A stretch of 6,653 bases of DNA from Flavobacteriales bacterium (lineage in GTDB: Bacteria; Bacteroidota; Bacteroidia; Flavobacteriales; BACL11): contig PBQB01000108.1 of assembly GCA_002724895.1 (NCBI GenBank), positions 1-6,653 of the forward strand. Reading direction: 5' to 3'. A model generated the notes under the pieces. That model saw nothing but the letters and a program-made list of their open reading frames with translations, did no database searches and was not told the origin of the DNA. The number at the start of each line of letters is the position of its first letter. Positions within the stretch are counted from its first letter, which is position 1. A program made the translations under genes and the position numbers. Below are positions 6,322 to 6,653 of the stretch, piece by piece.

Positions 6322-6653
6322 TTTTTTAATGTTTTTTTAATTTCTACTTCTTCAAACCCTTCAATTATATCACCAACTTTAATATCATTATAATTTTCAA
6401 TAGAAATTCCACATTCAAAACCTTTCTTGACTTCATTTACATCTTCTTTAAATCTCTTTAATGATGATAAAGCACCAGTGTATATTACTACACCATCTCT
6501 AATTAATCTAACATTAGAGTTTCTAGTTATAATTCCATCCAGAACCATTGCTCCAGCAATAGTGCCAATTTTTGAAATTTTAAACACTTCTCTAACTTCG
6601 ATATTACACACTATTTTTTCTTCAATATCAGGAGATAACATTCCTTCCATAGC
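6318..6653 (-). CDS. infB: Translation initiation factor IF-2, C-terminal fragment (5' end outside window)
   Basis: The last 111 codons of a minus-strand gene that continues beyond the right edge; the frame is open to base 6653, so the ATG at 6648-6650 is an internal methionine (preceded by Ala), not a start. The fragment is the C-terminal C2 domain of IF-2, a beta-barrel that in bacteria binds the formyl-methionyl end of initiator tRNA. Recognisable segments are EGMLSP, AEVREVF-like [16 protein letters not shown] (about 18-33), RLIRDG with [12 protein letters not shown], and FECGI followed by [11 protein letters not shown] (about 79-97). These match IF-2 across bacteria closely. The GTPase domain lies outside the window. 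The TAG stop at 6318-6320 overlaps the TAA of the convergent SPOR gene, and the acidic/lysine tail after the domain is short. Identification is secure. Confidence 0.96.
   Translation of the reverse strand, partial: AMEGMLSPDIEEKIVCNIEVREVFKISKIGTIAGAMVLDGIITRNSNVRLIRDGVVIYTGALSSLKRFKEDVNEVKKGFECGISIENYNDIKVGDIIEGFEEVEIKKTLKN

Noticed and set aside
1..6653. Search for a CRISPR array, tRNA or rRNA gene, insertion sequence, toxin-antitoxin or defence genes
   Set aside because: Nearly every base is accounted for by conserved housekeeping genes; no direct-repeat array, cloverleaf-like GC-richer segment, transposase motif or inverted-repeat pair was seen.

Overview
The window looks like chromosomal housekeeping DNA from a streamlined member of the Bacteroidota, most likely a marine flavobacterium-like lineage. 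The reasons are very high A+T content, lysine-, asparagine- and isoleucine-rich proteins, no Shine-Dalgarno-like sequences before the genes, TAnnTTTG-type promoter elements, and best recognisable protein families in their flavobacterial form (PIKGT-type PabB, three-part DsbD, a small secreted SPOR protein next to infB). Only about 61 of 6653 bases lie outside genes.

Layout from left to right: the 3' end of a plus-strand tag gene (DNA-3-methyladenine glycosylase I, 1-204); then a minus-strand run of four tightly packed genes, transcribed from right to left in the order pabB (4557-5861), tilS (3245-4567), dsbD (1262-3235) and an M42-family metallopeptidase (170-1258). The junctions are an 11-nt overlap, a 9-nt gap and a 3-nt gap, so this is almost certainly one operon. 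The only real intergenic region (5862-5910, 49 nt) separates pabB from a divergent plus-strand gene for a small exported SPOR-domain protein (5911-6321). At the right edge is the 3' end of minus-strand infB (translation initiation factor IF-2).

The operon members do not form one pathway. PabB makes aminodeoxychorismate for folate, TilS modifies the AUA-decoding tRNA-Ile, DsbD carries reducing power across the inner membrane, and the M42 enzyme trims peptides in the cytoplasm. This is a housekeeping cluster driven by compaction.

I found no mobile element, CRISPR array, RNA gene, defence system or obviously new system. The most interesting signal is in the 49-nt divergent region: both outgoing genes carry the same octamer, TATTTTTG, exactly 4 nt before their start codons, which suggests leaderless transcripts. 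The two convergent gene pairs overlap at their 3' ends (35 nt and 4 nt) and no hairpin terminator is visible there.
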